Made by a program: the position numbers and the translations under genes. Under the pieces are notes generated by a model that made no database searches, had not been told where the DNA came from, and saw only the letters and a list, made by a program, of their open reading frames with translations. Positions 22,901 to 35,159 of a stretch of DNA of 58,640 nt are shown here, one piece after another. How positions within the stretch are numbered: position 1 is the first letter of the stretch; each line of letters opens with the position of its first letter. Source of the DNA: Gonium pectorale (taxonomy: Eukaryota; Chlorophyta; Chlorophyceae; Chlamydomonadales; Volvocaceae); NCBI GenBank assembly GCA_001584585.1, contig LSYV01000009.1, positions 1,040,604-1,099,243 on the forward strand. The letters are read 5' to 3'.

Positions 22901-25900
22901 CCCGGCCCCTCCAACATGCCGCCGCAGCCGGGCGTGGAGGTTGCCTATCGTTTCGAGGTGAGGCGTCGGGCAGGTTGCTGGTTACAGGTCACACGACCGG
23001 CAAAGCCGGAGGGGCCATGGAGGCGTCAGGCGGCATGCGTCCGGGCGCATGCTGCGAGGCACTTCGTGCGGGGCCGGCCCGTGGGCAAACCCTGTGCCCA
23101 GCCGCCTGGCGAGGGAATGCACTGTGCACACAGTGGCCACACGCGCACACAGACACCGTGATCTCTGCTGCGCCCTGCGAATAAGCTGCCCTACGCTTCC
23201 CCCACCCCACTTGCGCACCTTCATTCCCCTTTCCCTGCAACGCCCCATTTGTGCCCTTCGGAATCCCGCAGGGAGTGGACGGCAACCCCGCCGCCTCCGC
23301 TGCCGCCTTCGTGCGCCCCACCGCCTCCACGGCGCAGGGCATCCTGCGCGACAAGTCCAACACATCCCCCTGGATCACCGACACCAGCCCGCCGCGCATG
23401 TCGCCGCCGGGGGCCGCCATGCAGCCCGGCGCATACCATTACGAAGGGCCGCCGCAGCCGTACCACAATCTCCTGTACCAACAGCCGTACAAGTACGACA
23501 TGCAGGGTCAGCCGTACCACGAGCACGACCAGCAGCCAGCTCGGGGCCGCAGGCGGCGCAGCTACACCTCGGATTTCGGCCATGAGGAGGACGAGCGGGA
23601 TCGGAACTGGGGCCGGGGCGGCAGCGAGCGGGAGCGGGAGCGAAGCCGGGGCCGCAGCGACAGGGAACGCGAGCGGGACCGGGAGAGGGCGGGCGTGCAC
23701 GGGCGGGACAGAGACCGGTCGGAGGAACGGCCGGGCTCGACGGGACACGGGCGCTCCGCACGCGGCTACAGCGACGCGTCGGATGAGGAGGGGCGGCGCG
23801 GCCGCGGGCAGGGGGGCCGCGACAAGCCCGAGGGCCGCTCGCTGGGCGGCGACGGCGCGGCTAGAGGCGTCAGGGGCGGCAGCCGGGCGGACGGCCACCG
23901 CGGCGGCAGGTCCACAGAGCGAAGGGCAGGTGAGCCCCCGGGCGATCTCCAATGCAAAAGCAGCATCAAATGTATACTACTACCTGTCAGATGTCCGGTG
24001 TGTAAATGCTGGTGCAAGTACACAGTCGGGAGCTAGGCTCAGGTACAAAGACGATATGCGTGTGTGTCTGTGGATACCCCGCATACAGGCCAGCCGCACT
24101 ACGGCTCGGTGTCAGTGGCCTCGGATCGCGGCGGCCACGCACACCCGGGGCCCAGCCGCCGGGGTGGCGATGACGACAGCAGCGCCCCCAGCTCCCGCAA
24201 CACTACACCCCCGAAGCGGGGACCCGAACCTCAGCACCACCACCAGCAGCAGCACCACCACCACCATGGCGGAACGCCGCCACGTCCCGGCAGCAGCGGG
24301 AGCGGCAGCAGTGGTGGCAGCGGCGGCAGCGGAGGCGGGAGCGGACGCTACGCAAGCCCCGGCAGCTCAAGGCTACAGCACAAGGTCTCGCTTCCCACGG
24401 TGTACGAGCGAGACGCTGACAGCGCCGGGCACACAGACGGGGAGGGCGCCCCGACGGAGGGGCCCGCTAGTGCGGATACTAGCCGTTTCGGCAGCCGCTC
24501 CGGAAGCCCTCTGCGGCCTGCATCGCAGGCGGCCACCAAGACTACCACCGCCACCACGGCGGCAGCGCCGGCATCGGCTGCCGCCGGGTCGGTGCCGCTG
24601 CCGGCGACTGGGGCGACGTCAATGGCTGCCGCTGCTGCTACTTCAGGTGTGCTAAGTAGCCAGGACGCCTTTGCTCTCCTTGCAGACATTCAGGCCAGGC
24701 TCCGCAGCTTGTCAGCAGAGTCGCATGCCGCCGCCGAGGCGGCTGAGGTGGCGGCTGCTCTCGGCATCGGCCCCGTCGCCAGCGGCGCCCCTGGCGCTGC
24801 CCGTCAGCGTTATGCGCAGGAGCAGCAAACGGCAGCTGCGGCCGCCGCCGCCGGGTGCAGCCCCAGCCCTGCCTTGGCGCCCACCACGGAGGGCCGTACC
24901 GAGTCGCACGCCCCTTGGGCGCACGTGCCACTGCCGTACCAGTCCGCGAATACGACGGGCGAGGTGGTCTCGAGCGCATGGCTGCGTGCGCGTCAGGGTT
25001 CGGCCTGGAGCACCGGTGAGCCCGGGTGGGGTGCCCCGTGTAAGGCTGCGAGGCTGATGCGGATGCGGGCGGATGCGAGCGGGGCGCGTGGGTAGCCGGG
25101 GAGGCGCAAGGGTTCAACTGGCAGCCTGAAGCCTGTCCGCCTTGACCAAGGCTCGGCAGTTGGCACGCTCGAACGCCTGGACTGCAAACCGTCCTTTACC
25201 TTCGCCTAGCATGAACGACAACATCCCGCGCAACGCAGCGCATACTAAGTTGCGAATTGAACGCCCACAGCTGGAGTACCGCAACCGGCCCGACCCGACC
25301 CGACCCACCATCCTGGACGCGCCCGCAGGCACTACCGACCACGCGGCCATTTACCGCCCCCCGCCGCCCGGAGCCGCTTTCGTCGACGCGCCCGACATGG
25401 GGGCCTCATTCCACGCCGGCGGCCATCAGACGCACACCGTCGGACCGGGCATTCCTCTTCCCAGCGGCGCCACCAGCGGCGGCTCGGTGTACGACGGCAG
25501 CCCTGGATCGTACGGCGGCGGCGGCGGGCGTCCCGGCGCCGCCCAGCCCCTGACATCGCTTGACGCCATCGGCGGCCTGTCCGCGGGCGGCGCGGCGGCG
25601 GCGCAGCCGTGGCGCCCGCCCGGCACGTCGGTGGGCGGCTCGGCGGTCGGTGGGCAGAGAACGGCCCTGCAGGCTTGGCGCGCGCGGGCCGAGGTGGAGG
25701 ACAAGCCGTGCCTCAAGCCCTCGGTCGTGCACGACCACAGCAGGTGGGGGCCGCAAGACGGGGAGTGGCATACTTGCACGTGAGCCGCCGCAAATACCGC
25801 ACGCCGACGGGGCGACCGCATGCATCCACGGCTGGACGTACTCGCAGCCGGCCAGTACCGCTGCTCAGCAGCCATTACCGTACCGATGAACGCCAACTGC

Positions 25901-28900
25901 ACCGCTTCCTGAAACACCTTTCTTTGGCCCCCCGCCACCCCCTCATACCCACGCTACCCCGTGTCCCCCCGCAGCTACCTGCGTAACCGCGTGAGCTCCG
26001 TTTCGCGGTCCCGTGGCGCCTCCACCGCCAACGCGGCCTCCACTGGCAGCGGCGGCGGCGCCTCCGCCTCCGCAGCTTCCCCCTCGTCCCCTCCCGGCGG
26101 CCCCCTCCCGGGCAGTGCCGCCTCGGCCGCCGACCCGCTGTCCGGGCACCGGCGCGGCATGCAGCTGCTGCGCTGGACGTTCTCAAACTACGACTCCCTC
26201 CTCCGCGACCCACGCAACATCGAGCCGGCGGTGCTCCTGGCGGCGGCGGACGAGGAGGAGGGACGCCTCCGCGCCGGCAGCGGTGCCGGAGGCCGTGGCG
26301 GCGGCGGCGGCGGCAGCGGAGGCATCGGCAGCGGCGCGCGGATGCTGCGGGACCGCATCGCGTCCGCGCAGATGGACTGGCTGTGCAGCCGCAGCACCCA
26401 GGCCGGCCTGTCTTGGATGCCGCAACCCAAGCCGGCTCCGACGCAGAACGTACCGGATGCCAAGTACCGGATGCAACAACAGCAACAACAGCAACAACAG
26501 CCACAACAGCAACAACAGCAACAACAGCAACAACAGCAACAACAGCAACAACAGCAACAACAGCAACAACAGCAGCAGCGTCAGGTGCAGGCGACGGAGA
26601 TGGCAGTGGACAGGAATGATGAGCTGGGCCTGGGGCCGGGAGCGGCCGGCCTCGGCGCGGGAGGCGCTGCGGCCCCGGCGGCGGTCCCGATGCTGCCGCT
26701 GCCGCCTGTGCAGGCCGAGGCGCTGCGCTCGCCTGCCGGAAGCGGCGGAGGCGACAAGGCGAGCGGCGAAGGCTGTGCCTCCACGCCCGCACCGTCCACA
26801 CCGGCTGTGGTGCCGCTGCCGTCGTCGTCCTCGCGCGGCGCCGCGGCCCGCTTGCAGTCACAGTCCAGGTCGCAGTCCCTGAGCCGCTCACGCTCTGATA
26901 AGCAGCTGGAGAAGCATGGTAGTCGGCGGGGAGGCGCGAGTGATGACCGAGAGGAGGAGGAAGATGAGATCAACGGCAGCGATCGCGGCAGCGACGGCGG
27001 GCGGGCGTCACGGCAGGCCGGGAGCCCCGCAGGGCGCAAAAGCGGTCAGCGTCGCCGCGGCACCGGTGCCACGCCTTCCCGTCAGTCGCCTACCAGAGAC
27101 CGGAGCCCGCCGCGCAGCCGGCGCGTGTCGTACCGTGACGATGCGCCGTACGCTTGGGACGGGACACGCACCGCTCCTGGCACTCCGCGCAGCCGCCCCG
27201 AAGGTGCCGGCGGCGGCGGCGATGGCGATTCACGCCAGGCCCGGCGGAGGTCCGTTAGCGGCTGCGGCGGCGGCGGCGCGCCGCGCCCCGTGTCGCGTCG
27301 TGCTTCATCCGCAAGTGATTCTGCCTCCGATGCGGAAAGCGCGGACGAGGCGAGGGGCTCGTGGACGGAGGAGACCGCCTCCGGTACTGACCCACGGTTC
27401 ACCTCGGATGGCAGCGCCGGCCGCGGCAGTCACCCGCGCCGTCGAACCTCTCTGTCGCCCGTCAGTCGCTTGGGCCGCCTGGACGGCGCCGCAGACGCTG
27501 TAAACCGGGGCAGCCGTGGCGGAGAGGGGTCCGGCAGCAAGCGCCGGTCCTCAGAGCAGCGTGACGGCTCGCCAGATCGCATCCCAGGCCGCCGGCGCTC
27601 GGGGGGGCATGAGGGGCTGCGGGGGACAGCGGAGAGGGCGGATTACGAGGACGATACTTGCGGACGCTGCGGCAGCCCGCTGCGCGCCCGGAGCACCAGC
27701 CGCAGTCCGCCTGCCCACGTCCGACGCGGCGATGGCGCGAGTGCTGCCGGCGACTCGAGAGGCCGTGAATCGCACCCCTTGGAAGGCAGCGACGGCGGCA
27801 GGCGACGCAGTCCAGAGGGCGGCCGGCCCACGGGCGGTCTCTCTCGTCGCAGCAGCTATCGCGACAGCGGCACCGGGGGTGGCGTCGGCGTCAGCAGTGG
27901 CTGTAGCGTGAATGGCAGCGGCCGCGCTGAGGGGCGTGAGAGCAGCGGCGGCAGCAGCCGTGGCGGCGGTGGCGGTGGCGGCGGCGGGAGTAGGAGCTAC
28001 ATGGAGCTTCTGCAGCAGCACATGGCGGCTTCAGGGCGCAGTGTGCGTGCACAGTCCGCGCCTGGCGGCGCCGCCGCCGCCTCTGTCGCCGGCGGCCCCG
28101 GCGGCCGGAGCGGCATTCCCCGCCATGCCACCGGCGCTCCGTCGGCGGGGCAGCGCGCGGTCCCTGTGCCCGAGCACTCTGGCTCGAGCGACTGCGAGTC
28201 AATATCCATCTCAGCCTACTCGAGAAGCACGTACGGCTCCACTTTCACGGACACGCTCCGCGCTGCAAGCGGTGCTGGCGCTGCCAGCCAGGTGAGCGGC
28301 GGCAAGTCGCCTTTGGGAGGGAGCGCTGGAGCGGCTGCCGCCACAGGCAGCAACATCGGTCGCTTGTACGACCAGGTGCATAGCCACTCTCGGCAACAGC
28401 ACCACCACCATCAGGAGGAGGGAGGGGGCCCGTCGCGGGACTCACCGGGCCGCGCCAGCAGCACCGGCGACGGTGGCTATGGCGGCAGCGCGGGCGACGT
28501 GCTCCACTCGCGCATCTCCCTCAGCGACTTCTCCGCTTTGGCGCCGCTGGGACACCAGCAGGCGGGACACCAGCAGGCGCAGCACTCCCACGTGCCCATC
28601 AGCGCTGCACCGATCCGAGCAGGCGGTGTGGCAGGCGGTTCTGGCGGGAGTGGGAGCGGCCATGGTCACAACATCACCGTGTCGAGCGCGGCCGCTGCCC
28701 AAGCCACCGGTGGCACGCCGCGGGGCAGTGCTTCGCATCTTGGCTACGCACCGGACCCGTACAGGTGCGGCCATGGACCACGTGTGCACCGTGTCGTGGT
28801 CATTGCGGCTAGTAGTGTCGCAAGGTGTTGACGCGCTTTGGGGGCGGGGGCAACAATGGGGAGCCATCCCACGATCCCAGGTGTTCTGCTGCTGGTACCC

Positions 28901-31426
28901 CTTCGTGTGACGTTGACGACAGCGCCAGACGCGTGAGCGGAAGCACGGCGCCGTCCTCACATGCCATGCCGCCACCACCGCCGCAGGTCGCCCGACTCGC
29001 CGGTCCACTCGGCGCCCGGCGCGGCGGCGCAGCCGGACGTGCTCGAGGTGAAGCAGGACATATCCTCCGTGCTGCCGGGCATGTCCCTCACGCTGAGAGT
29101 CAAGCGCCCCGCCGGCTCGCCCACGGCGACGGTGTCGCTACAGCCGCAGTACCAGCCCCCGCCTTCGCCGCCCCTCCAGACACAGCTCCACCAACACCAC
29201 TTTCAGCACCAGCAGGACCAGCATCAGCAGGCCGCCATGCCCCAGCCGCACCAGACACAAAACCAGGGCCCCCAGCAGCACGAACAATACCACCACCACC
29301 TCCGGAACGCACAACAGCACCTGCACCAGCACCAGCACCAGCACCAGCAGCCGCACGTCGCCCAGCAGCAGTACTCTCCGGTCCACTGCCGCAGCAGCAG
29401 TCCCCCTCCACTCCAGCGTGCCGCGCCGGCGGGGGCCGCCGACGGCGGCGGCTTTGCCTTCCACGCTTCTGTGCAGCCGGCGGCTCGGCCGGTGCGCTCA
29501 CACGGAAACCCTCTCGCAAGCGGCGCCTCCGGCGACTGGGCCGCTTCCGCCACCGCCATAGCCCCGCATCGTGCGGCGTCGCCGCCGCCGCCGCTGCACC
29601 CGGCGATCGACGTGGGCTCGGGGCCGGCTCCCGAAGAGCCCGTCACCTGGACGCAGCTGCACGCGCTCCTGCACAGCACCCTGCAGGGCATAAACGGCGC
29701 CGGGTCGAGCCCGAGCACCAGCACCAGCGGCAACGGCAGCGGCGGCATCGGGGGCACCACCGCCGCCACCGTGCCCGCGGGCCATCACGGCCCGCCCACC
29801 GCCGGGCCTGCGCAGCGCGCCGCAGCGGCGCCCTCGCGGAGCGCAAGCCCTCCGCCCTGCACCGGCGTCCCGACCGCGCCGCTGTCGCCTGGTGGCGAAG
29901 CCTACCGACCCATCCTGAACCCGCTGTTCCAAGAGGACGGAGAAGCCTTGCATCCCGGCCGTCACTCGCCGACACCGCCGACGCCACCGTCTTCACGCAT
30001 GTCACACGCGCAGCAGGCGCAGGCCACTACGGCAGCGACGGCAGCGGCGGTCAGTCAGGGCAGCCGCCGTCGCTGCAGCGGCGAGGGCTACGCTGCCGTC
30101 GCGGCGGCGGCGGCGGCGATGGCGGCCGACGCGGTGGCGCGCAGTGAGGGCGACATGGCAACGCTGTTGCACGCGCTGCAACAGGCGGGCCTGGCGCTGC
30201 CGCTTGAGGACGAGGCGCTGGCCGCGGCTCTGTGAGTGTTGGGGGATGGGGGCCCCGCTTGTTCGTGCTACGGCATTGCATGTCCTTCAAGCCACTTCGC
30301 GTCTTTCACAATGTGGCGGTTGCTGGAGAAAACAGCGTGGTATACCCTTTGTGCAAGCGCCTCAGACGTATGATGCGAGCGTACTCGCGGGTGACCTACA
30401 TGGCTCACCTGAGTCATCTCCAAAGCACCAGTGACTCCCGCGCTTCACCGCATCCGCAGGTCTTCCTCCGGGCCCTCACCACACACCCCGCCCTCCTTGC
30501 GTCCGCACGCGGCCGGAGTCCCTGCGCCGCCGCACCGCGCCTCCCCGCCCCTCTCGCCGTCGCGCCGCCGGACGTCCTACACCCCCATGAGCCTGGAGTC
30601 CTCGCGCTGCATCCAACACGCCGCCATCGTGGCAGCGGAGGCCGCCACGAGCGCCGTGTCCGAGGCCATGTCCGCCCTCAGCCGCATCGGGCTCCGCGCC
30701 GGCGGCGGCCTGCCGCTGTCGTCGTCGCCTCCCGCAAGTCGAGGCCCGCTGGCGAGCGGCATCGCGTCGGCGCTGGCGGCTGCGTCGGGGAGACCGAGCA
30801 GCGCCGAGGGTGACAGCGGCCGGGCGTCACCGGAGCAGGATTGGGAGGAGGTCCACAGCGGCGACTGGGACCGAGACCTGCAGGGCGGGGCCTACTGCAG
30901 TATGGACGCACCGGCAGCGACCCCGCACGTGGCGGAAGAGGACGATGACGCGGCGTCGGCCACCGCTACGTGGCGTGCGGTGGATGCCCCTGCTGCCCAC
31001 GAGCCGGCGACGCCGCTTCGGGCGCCTGCCCAGAGGCACGTGCCCATCTACGGCGCGCTTTTGGCCAGCGGCGCCAGCGCCGCCGCCGCCCGTCGCGGTG
31101 CACTGGGCCTCGCCGGCGGCGCAAACTACGGCGTCGGCGCTGCCGTCGCCGCCGCCACGGCTGCCCTGGCGGCAGACGACTGCGCCGCCGATGCGGGCGG
31201 TGCCGGCGCCACGTTGGCGGCTGGCCCCGGGATCGCCTTCCGGACAAACTCCCTGCAGTCTCTCCTGCAGATCGTCAACGCGGGCGGTATGAGCAACGAG
31301 GACTTCCTGGCGAGCCTGGCCCGCGGGGGCCTGCGCTCTGTGCTGCGGCAGCCGGCCGGGCCCGCTGCGCAACATCCGTACCACCTTCAGCCACTGCCGT
31401 ACGAAGATGGCGACGGCGCGTACTAG
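19977..31426 (+). CDS. Giant PH-like-domain protein with low-complexity and poly-Q tail
   Basis: Thirteen exons chain in phase: 19977-20056, 20319-20564, 20772-20816, 20952-21024, 21209-21297, 21476-21598, 21922-22957, 23272-23929, 24089-25015, 25239-25743, 25975-28764, 28987-30231 and 30460-31426, giving about 2,927 aa. Residues ~27-120 look PH-like (RVLHFDFNFGALKLL, RTVLISCHDDRRYLLDF). Residues ~129-217 form a clearer PH domain (LLLKGPVAKKGMSGFKDKYL, RKLYILSAKTSIYP, EYVFRAATKEETLEWFVAL), so phosphoinositide or membrane-surface binding is likely. The rest is mostly disordered: Gly/Ser-rich, an Arg/Glu/Asp repeat region (exon 8), His/Gln runs, and poly-Q at about residues 1428-1462. Ordered islands include MQLLRWTFSNYDSLLRDPRN (exon 11), DISSVLPGMSLTLRVKRP (exon 12) and SLQSLLQIVNAGGMSNEDFL near the C-terminus. 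Intron 2 has a GC donor. The exon 10 acceptor (25238) was chosen by phase and is the weakest junction. I recognise no named family beyond PH. Confidence 0.85.
22978..23030 (-). mobile_element. Fragment resembling a LINE 3' tail in an intron
   Basis: Within intron 7 of the PH-domain gene, about 45 bases (22982-23026) closely match the stretch just 3' of the LINE reverse-transcriptase remnant at 52300. Both share gttacaggt, cacg, caaagccgg and ggccatgga in the same order. On the minus strand it contains CCGGC-TTT-GCCGG, a potential stem-loop, followed by CGTGTGACCTGTAACC. This is consistent with a 5'-truncated LINE insertion retaining only its 3' end; the identification is an inference from the two local copies. 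Confidence 0.45.
26474..26578 (+). repeat. Poly-glutamine coding microsatellite (CAACAACAG units)
   Basis: 35 codons in exon 11 of the PH-domain gene read as nine Gln, one Pro and twenty-five Gln. The repeating 9-bp unit is CAA CAA CAG, with CAG-only codons at the 3' end. The mixed codons keep the DNA less prone to pure-CAG slippage. The antisense frame opens a spurious poly-Leu ORF. Confidence 0.97.
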
Positions 31427-31989
31427 CCCGATGTACGGCATTCAGCTTTATGAACCGCACGAATGAACATGCGACCGTGTGCGTGTGCGCTTTGCGAATG
31501 GCGTGGACATCCATTGCGTGTTGGTGTCGTACTTGCCTCATACCGTGATGGTATGGCACTGGGGAGGTTACGACGGTGTGCCGGGTCGGGCAAAGAGAGC
31601 GTGTGGCGTACGACGCCGCTTCCCTGTGCGGGCTGCTCAGCCTGGCAGCCCAAGAGCGCAGAAGGGCGTGCTGCTGGGTGCCGACTACCGTGACAGGTTT
31701 CCGGGTGAGATGAGTTGTCGGTACGACTGCTGTTTTGTCCGTCGGACGCTTCGACATTGATATGTGAAAGACCATGTGAGCGGGGAACGCATTGGCGTCG
31801 TCCTGTGTCTGTTATATCCTGCGCCGTCCGTGCACGAGCTTGTGCGTTGGCGGCTCCGTGGGGTGGAAAATCTTTAGCCTCACGTACGCTTTGACAGTAA
31901 ACAATGTCGTACTGATACCGGCCCGGGGAACGGCGTCACGCTGTCGTGTCCGTATAACATCGGTGAATCTGCACTTGGTCGTGAGTAGC

Positions 31990-32043
31990 AGATGCCTGAC
32001 GTGGTGGTGCCTGGCCAGATGCCTGACGTGGTGGTGCCTGGCC
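31990..32043. repeat. Two tandem copies of a 27-bp unit
   Basis: Two exact tandem copies, 31990-32016 and 32017-32043, starting agatgcctgacg and ending gtgcctggcc. They lie in the probable 3' UTR of the PH-domain gene. Confidence 0.95.
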
Positions 32044-32232
32044 ATGATGGCGCCTAGTACTGACGAGCTAAGAGTGAGAACGAGGCTGAAGAAGCTCGAC
32101 TCATGGCGTTCCCTTCAAAACTGTGCCTGCACATCGCTGCCCTACACAAATAAACATCACCGCAGGTCAACCAATGCACAGCATCCATGCCACACGCTTT
32201 CCATTCGCTTCATCTCCACCACGGAGTTACGC

Positions 32233-32237
32233 TGTAA
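32233..32237 (+). terminator. TGTAA polyadenylation signal candidate for PH-domain gene
   Basis: First clear TGTAA after the stop at 31426, giving a 3' UTR of about 0.8 kb. It lies upstream of the convergent HCCS signal, so the two transcripts need not overlap. Confidence 0.4.
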
Positions 32238-32873
32238 CCTATTACCTTCCCGACACACCTAAACTTAGAAACGCAGCATCAAGGGCACACAATCCTACTG
32301 GCCTGGAGTCCCTTGTGCCAAACCGCAGACCCCGCAGGCGAGGACACCCGCGCCTAAGGCCATGCAAGTCCTTCGACCTGTGTATGGCTCATCCATTCCA
32401 GCGGAAAGAGACCAGTGCTGTGGGCTCATGTAGACATTCCTGCCCAACAAGTGCTAACCCTGCACACCAAACCAGGAAGCTCACAAGACAGGAACGAAAA
32501 ATAATAGAAGAAAGTTGCCCCTGGGCGCCTGGACGGCATAAGCACCGTGCCCAGGTGGCCCGCGGGTCAGTGGTTCGCGTGTGCAGCACCCTGCGAAACA
32601 CAGCGGCGCGTTGCACCTGATGATAGCGCCACACAGCCGAGTGCGAGCCCGTCAAAGCCAAGTTCATGCCAAGCCTCGGCACCTTGCGCCCTGGCGACCC
32701 GTACCTTGTTCGGACTCCGTATGCTCTGGGTTCGCGGTCCGGGCCCGCTCCCCACCCTGCCCCTCTCCATTCAGCGTCTCTCGCAAATGCATCCACAAGT
32801 CGTAGTGTACCCACATGATCCGTCGGTACTCTCCTTGCTGCCCGAGCGCGGCCAGTGCCTAACGCCAGAGCAT

Positions 32874-32878
32874 TTACA
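32874..32878 (-). terminator. TGTAA polyadenylation signal candidate for HCCS
   Basis: The plus strand reads ttaca; on the HCCS strand this is TGTAA, 190 bases after the stop codon at 33068. Confidence 0.45.
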
Positions 32879-33067
32879 AACCACCCAACGCACGTCAGCA
32901 TATCATGGCCGTACTCGCCATGCCATTCTACCAATCGTAGGCCATGGCGACACACAGCTTTCGTCACTGACCTCCACTGCCGCCCTGCTCCCCTTCCCGC
33001 TCCCCTTTCTGCTCCCGAGCCCTTCCCAAACCCTTTCCGTGGCCCCGTCCCGCCCGAGTGCGTGACC

Positions 33068-35159
33068 TCAGCTGCTGCCCGCCCCGCTTGCAGGCTGCTG
33101 CTGCGTTGCTGCCGCCGCCACGCCGCCAGAGTGCCCGGTGATGGGGCAGGGCAGCCCCCACTCGGCGAACTTGAGGTAGATGTTCATCTTGACGCGGTCC
33201 AGCGCGGAGTCCACCGAGTCCACCGCGGGGCGGGCCACGATCTCGAAGGCCTGTCGCAGCGGGACCCGCGGGAGCACGCGCCAACTGTTACGGTCAGCGC
33301 AGCGGCGAGAAACCGCATGTGAAAGATGATTCGAGCGACCAGGCGACGAGCTTTCCGCTCGCTCGCATTCCAAGCAACGTCCAAGCTCACGGATACAGGG
33401 GTACGTGGTAGCACCCGAACCCCTGACGCATGGCCAGCGCAGCGGCGAGAAAACGCATGTGAAAGATGATTCGAGCGACCAGGCGACGAGCTTTCCGCTC
33501 GCTCGCATTCTTAGCAACGTCCAAGCTCACGGATACAGGGGTACGTGGTAGCACCCGAACCCCTGACGCATGGCCGCCCTTACTGCGCGCAGCCGAAAGG
33601 GCCAGGTGCCCGTGGACGCGGCCGCACCTGCGGCGTGCCGGCCTTCTCATCGTAAAAGTAAAAGTCGATGACGTAGCGCACCTCCCGCCCGCAGCGGTCC
33701 ACAATCCAGTCGTGCCTGTCGAAGGGCGCCGGCCCCCCCAGCATGTTCCGGATCCAGGCCAGCGGGCTGCAGGGGGGAAGGGCGATGCAGGAAAGCGGGC
33801 ACGGGGGCACCGTGAAGAGCGGGGTGTCAAGTACGCAAATAGGACTTGGAATGAACACGTACAGTACGCTCGAAGACCGCAATGGTGCTCTTCCCGACGA
33901 CCCGGAGGCAGCAGATAGGCGCCCGTGTACTCATACAGCTCCCGTGTTCCGCAGCCCCGCCCGCTTGAGCTGGCATTGCAAACAAAGACGCAAGCCAGCC
34001 TGTTCCCGGCGCCGCGACGTGCAGTACCGTATGGACCGTAGGTTTGCTCGCCCTCTGCCAACGCCCGCACTCTGGGTCGCGCCGGGGCAGCACCGGGGCA
34101 TACAAGGTCGGGACAGGCGCTGCTGGCACGCCGCCCACCTGAGGTCGTGCGGCTTGCCCTGGAAGCGCAGCAGCGTGGGGGACTCGCACTCGGTCCGGTG
34201 CAGCGACTCCCAGAACATTACCCGCTGCCACGTCGCCTCGTTCATGCCTGCACGCACGGGCAGCAGGCGGGCACCCAGAGTGGCGTAATGGCGTAGTCAA
34301 CGAGTGCGTGTGCGGGGACAACTCCACAGCGGCGGGCCATGGCCACTTGCCGCCAGGCCTTCCATTTTCACCCATCCTTCTACCCAGCCGCCCTCCGCTC
34401 CTGCCACTCACTGTTGTGTGCGGCGATGAAGCCCTCCATATCGTCCTCCGTGATGTCCTCGCCCTTGCCCTTCCGCTTCAGGGCTGGGGATAGGGAAGGG
34501 GCGCATGGCCACAGGAATAGCGGCAGCACGTATAGTTATCGGAGCATGTGCATGCGAAGGGCCCTCTAGGGTCTCTCTGCAGCATACTCGAGGTGGCCCA
34601 GGTCGAACGTGAACCTATACCCCAGGGTTCATACAAGCACGCACTTGCCCATTCCTTGGCTTACGGGGCCTATATGGACATGGCTGAGGCCAAGTGTACC
34701 AAGCCTGCGCCAGAAAGGCAGGAATACCCGAAGTCTTATCGCCGAGATCCCGCTTCGCGTGCGCTGAGGCCTACCATTGAACACCATCTGCGGGGAGGGG
34801 AAGAGCCACGTGGATTCCGTCCCGCCCTTGGGGATGTTCGACGCTACACGCTCTGTCGACAGCGGCTTCCGCTGACCCGGGCACGGGAGCTGGTTTGGCT
34901 CAAGCGGCATGTTGTTCTTGGGGTCAAGCATGTCTGCGCCCTGGATGCTCGCCAGCGGGTTTGCGGGGGCTGGGCTGCTCGGGTCATTGATGCGCTGCCC
35001 ATACACGTTGTAGACCGCCGGGTTCTTATACTTGGGGTTCACGGGGCATGAAGAGGGCGGCTCTTGCGCGGCGGTTGCGCCGCTGGAGGCAGCGGCGCAT
35101 GCTGCCGGGGGATTCGGTGATGAGGGCGGCGATGAGGGCGAACTCTGCCGGTTGCCCAT
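33068..35159 (-). CDS. HCCS: Mitochondrial holocytochrome c synthase (cytochrome c heme lyase)
   Basis: Five exons (35159-34775, 34483-34412, 34247-34139, 33766-33628, 33250-33068) give about 295 aa with consistent phases and GT-AG introns. The enzyme forms the two thioethers between heme vinyls and the CXXCH cysteines of apocytochrome c in the mitochondrial intermembrane space. Visible family motifs are an N-terminal CPV heme-regulatory-type motif ([19 protein letters not shown]), [73 protein letters not shown], and [20 protein letters not shown]. The His in FDRHDW corresponds to the heme-ligating His of human [22 protein letters not shown] is near the C-terminus. The donor after exon 1 was moved to AATG|GTAGG because it alone gives VFNALKRK. 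The C-terminal tail ([10 protein letters not shown]) is algal-specific. The last intron contains a tandem 140-bp duplication. Head-to-head with SUFS. Confidence 0.96.
33295..33574. repeat. Two tandem copies of a 140-bp unit in the last HCCS intron
   Basis: Copies 33295-33434 and 33435-33574 are nearly identical over 140 bp (a few substitutions, e.g. attccaagc versus attcttagc). They lie wholly within the intron between exons 4 and 5. Each unit carries the same short direct and palindromic words (gacgagctttccgctcgctc). The divergence suggests a recent duplication. Confidence 0.95.

Larger units (their letters stand above)
31427..33067. other. Convergent intergenic region between PH-domain gene and HCCS
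   Basis: Holds both 3' UTRs. TGTAA at 32233-32237 (plus) is the likely PH-gene signal and TGTAA at 32878-32874 (minus) the likely HCCS signal. A 27-bp direct duplication lies at 31990-32043. No coding sequence or RNA gene was recognised. Confidence 0.5.

Noticed and set aside
26183..26569. Minus-strand frame beginning with a poly-leucine run
   Set aside because: It is the antisense of the CAACAACAG poly-Q tract in a well-phased exon of the PH-domain gene.
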